Assembly: GCA_033344895.1 (NCBI GenBank)
Contig: JAWPMN010000001.1
Coordinates: 4,472,001 to 4,536,000, forward strand
From: Alphaproteobacteria bacterium
GTDB taxonomy: Bacteria > Pseudomonadota > Alphaproteobacteria > UBA8366 > Aestuariispiraceae
Length of the DNA: 64,000 bases
Reading direction: 5' to 3'
The position numbers and the translations under genes were made by a program. The notes under the pieces are model-generated. The model saw only the letters and a program-made list of their open reading frames with translations, was not told where the DNA came from and did no database searches. Positions 63,623 to 64,000 of this stretch are shown here, piece by piece; position 1 is the stretch's first letter; each line of letters starts with the position of its first letter.

Positions 63623-64000
63623 GCGTCCGCCTCCGCCTTCTCCGAGGAGCGCTCCTCCGCCCGATCGCGTCCGGTGCCGAGATAGGCCTCGATCACGGCG
63701 TCGTTCGCCTTGATTTCTTCCGCTGTGCCGCTGGCCAACAGCCGCCCCTCGGCCATGACGACCACCGGATTGCACAAGCGGCTGATGAAATCCATGTCGT
63801 GCTCGATCATGCAGAAGGTATAGCCGCGGTCGGCATTGAGACGCAGGATCGCGTCGCCGATCTCGTTCAGCAGTGTTCGGTTTACCCCGGCGCCGACTTC
63901 GTCCAGCAGCACGACTTTCGCATCCACCATCATGGTGCGGCCGAGTTCCAGCAGTTTCTTCTGCCCGCCGGAAAGATTGCCCGCCAGTTCGTCGGCAATA
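63619..64000 (-). CDS. livG: Branched-chain amino acid type ABC ATPase LivG, partial
   Basis: Only the C-terminal 126 residues are in the window; the gene runs past its right edge. It has the signature LSGGQKKLLELGRTMM, Walker B VVLLDEVGAG and the H-loop FCMIEHDMDFI typical of LivG. An acidic, basic tail (DRAEERSSEKAEADA) ends the protein, and its stop overlaps livF. Confidence 0.92.
   Translation of the reverse strand, partial: IADELAGNLSGGQKKLLELGRTMMVDAKVVLLDEVGAGVNRTLLNEIGDAILRLNADRGYTFCMIEHDMDFISRLCNPVVVMAEGRLLASGTAEEIKANDAVIEAYLGTGRDRAEERSSEKAEADA

Overview
The window is a GC-rich stretch of chromosome from an alphaproteobacterium, most likely a Rhodospirillales-type marine or soil heterotroph. 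This rests on the block UPF0262 - hisD - LMW phosphatase - maf - RNase E/G - yacG - tRNA-Phe, the aroQ-accB-accC-aat block, a class I NrdA of alphaproteobacterial type and three PAS_5 (DUF1457-type) proteins. I assign the taxon from gene order and protein type only. About 66 protein genes and two tRNAs are supported. I see no transposase, integrase, phage gene, rRNA or CRISPR array, so this reads as core and metabolic chromosome rather than an island.

Layout. 1-4.2 kb: nrdA behind a promoter with NrdR-like boxes and a perfect DnaA box, then a sensor kinase with a degenerate receiver. 4.3-7.1 kb: arginine catabolism (arginase, ornithine aminotransferase) with a divergent Lrp/AsnC regulator. 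7.1-9.5 kb: a trans-sulfuration-type PLP enzyme and small proteins (DUF1330, a 64-aa repeat protein, a TerB-like protein). 9.5-16 kb: partial phenylacetate cluster, paaN divergent from paaGIJKX. 16-20.8 kb: TauD-type dioxygenase plus methyltransferase, then aroQ, accB, accC and aat. 20.9-23.7 kb: PAS_5 protein, transglutaminase-like protein and zinc metallopeptidase. 23.8-28.4 kb: boxC-boxB (aerobic benzoyl-CoA epoxidation), a LysR regulator and a second DUF1330. 28.4-32.6 kb: ugpBAEC-type ABC importer. 32.8-37 kb: secreted RNase T2, chemoreceptor, Rieske oxygenase. 37.4-42.8 kb: tRNA-Phe, yacG, RNase E/G, maf, phosphatase, UPF0262, hisD, hisG. 42.8-47.3 kb: Ada-like alkyl transferase, a divergent HupE/DUF4198 pair that may handle a metal, and a predicted Tat-exported M48 lipoprotein. 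47.7-52.5 kb: tadA, then rluB-type, rsmD, bluB and mnmA packed together, and a solute-binding protein. 52.5-59.2 kb: PhyH oxygenase, tRNA-CAT, a BASS transporter, a secreted duplicated protein, an SbmA-like protein and two more PAS_5 proteins. 59.2-64 kb: livK-livM-livH-livF-livG, the last cut by the window edge.

How it fits together. Two aerobic aromatic CoA-ester pathways are represented, each incompletely. The paa set has the ligase, isomerase, thioesterase, thiolase, repressor and aldehyde dehydrogenase homologue but no paaABCDE epoxidase. The box set has the epoxidase and lyase but no boxA reductase and no benzoate-CoA ligase. The thiolase could serve both. No clear undescribed multi-gene system stands out. 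The most interesting leads are regulatory DNA (the nrdA promoter, the box promoter with TGCA repeats 31 bp apart), the HupE/DUF4198 pair whose predicted mature proteins both begin His-Glu, the internally duplicated secreted protein at 55.1 kb, and the repeated PAS_5 family.
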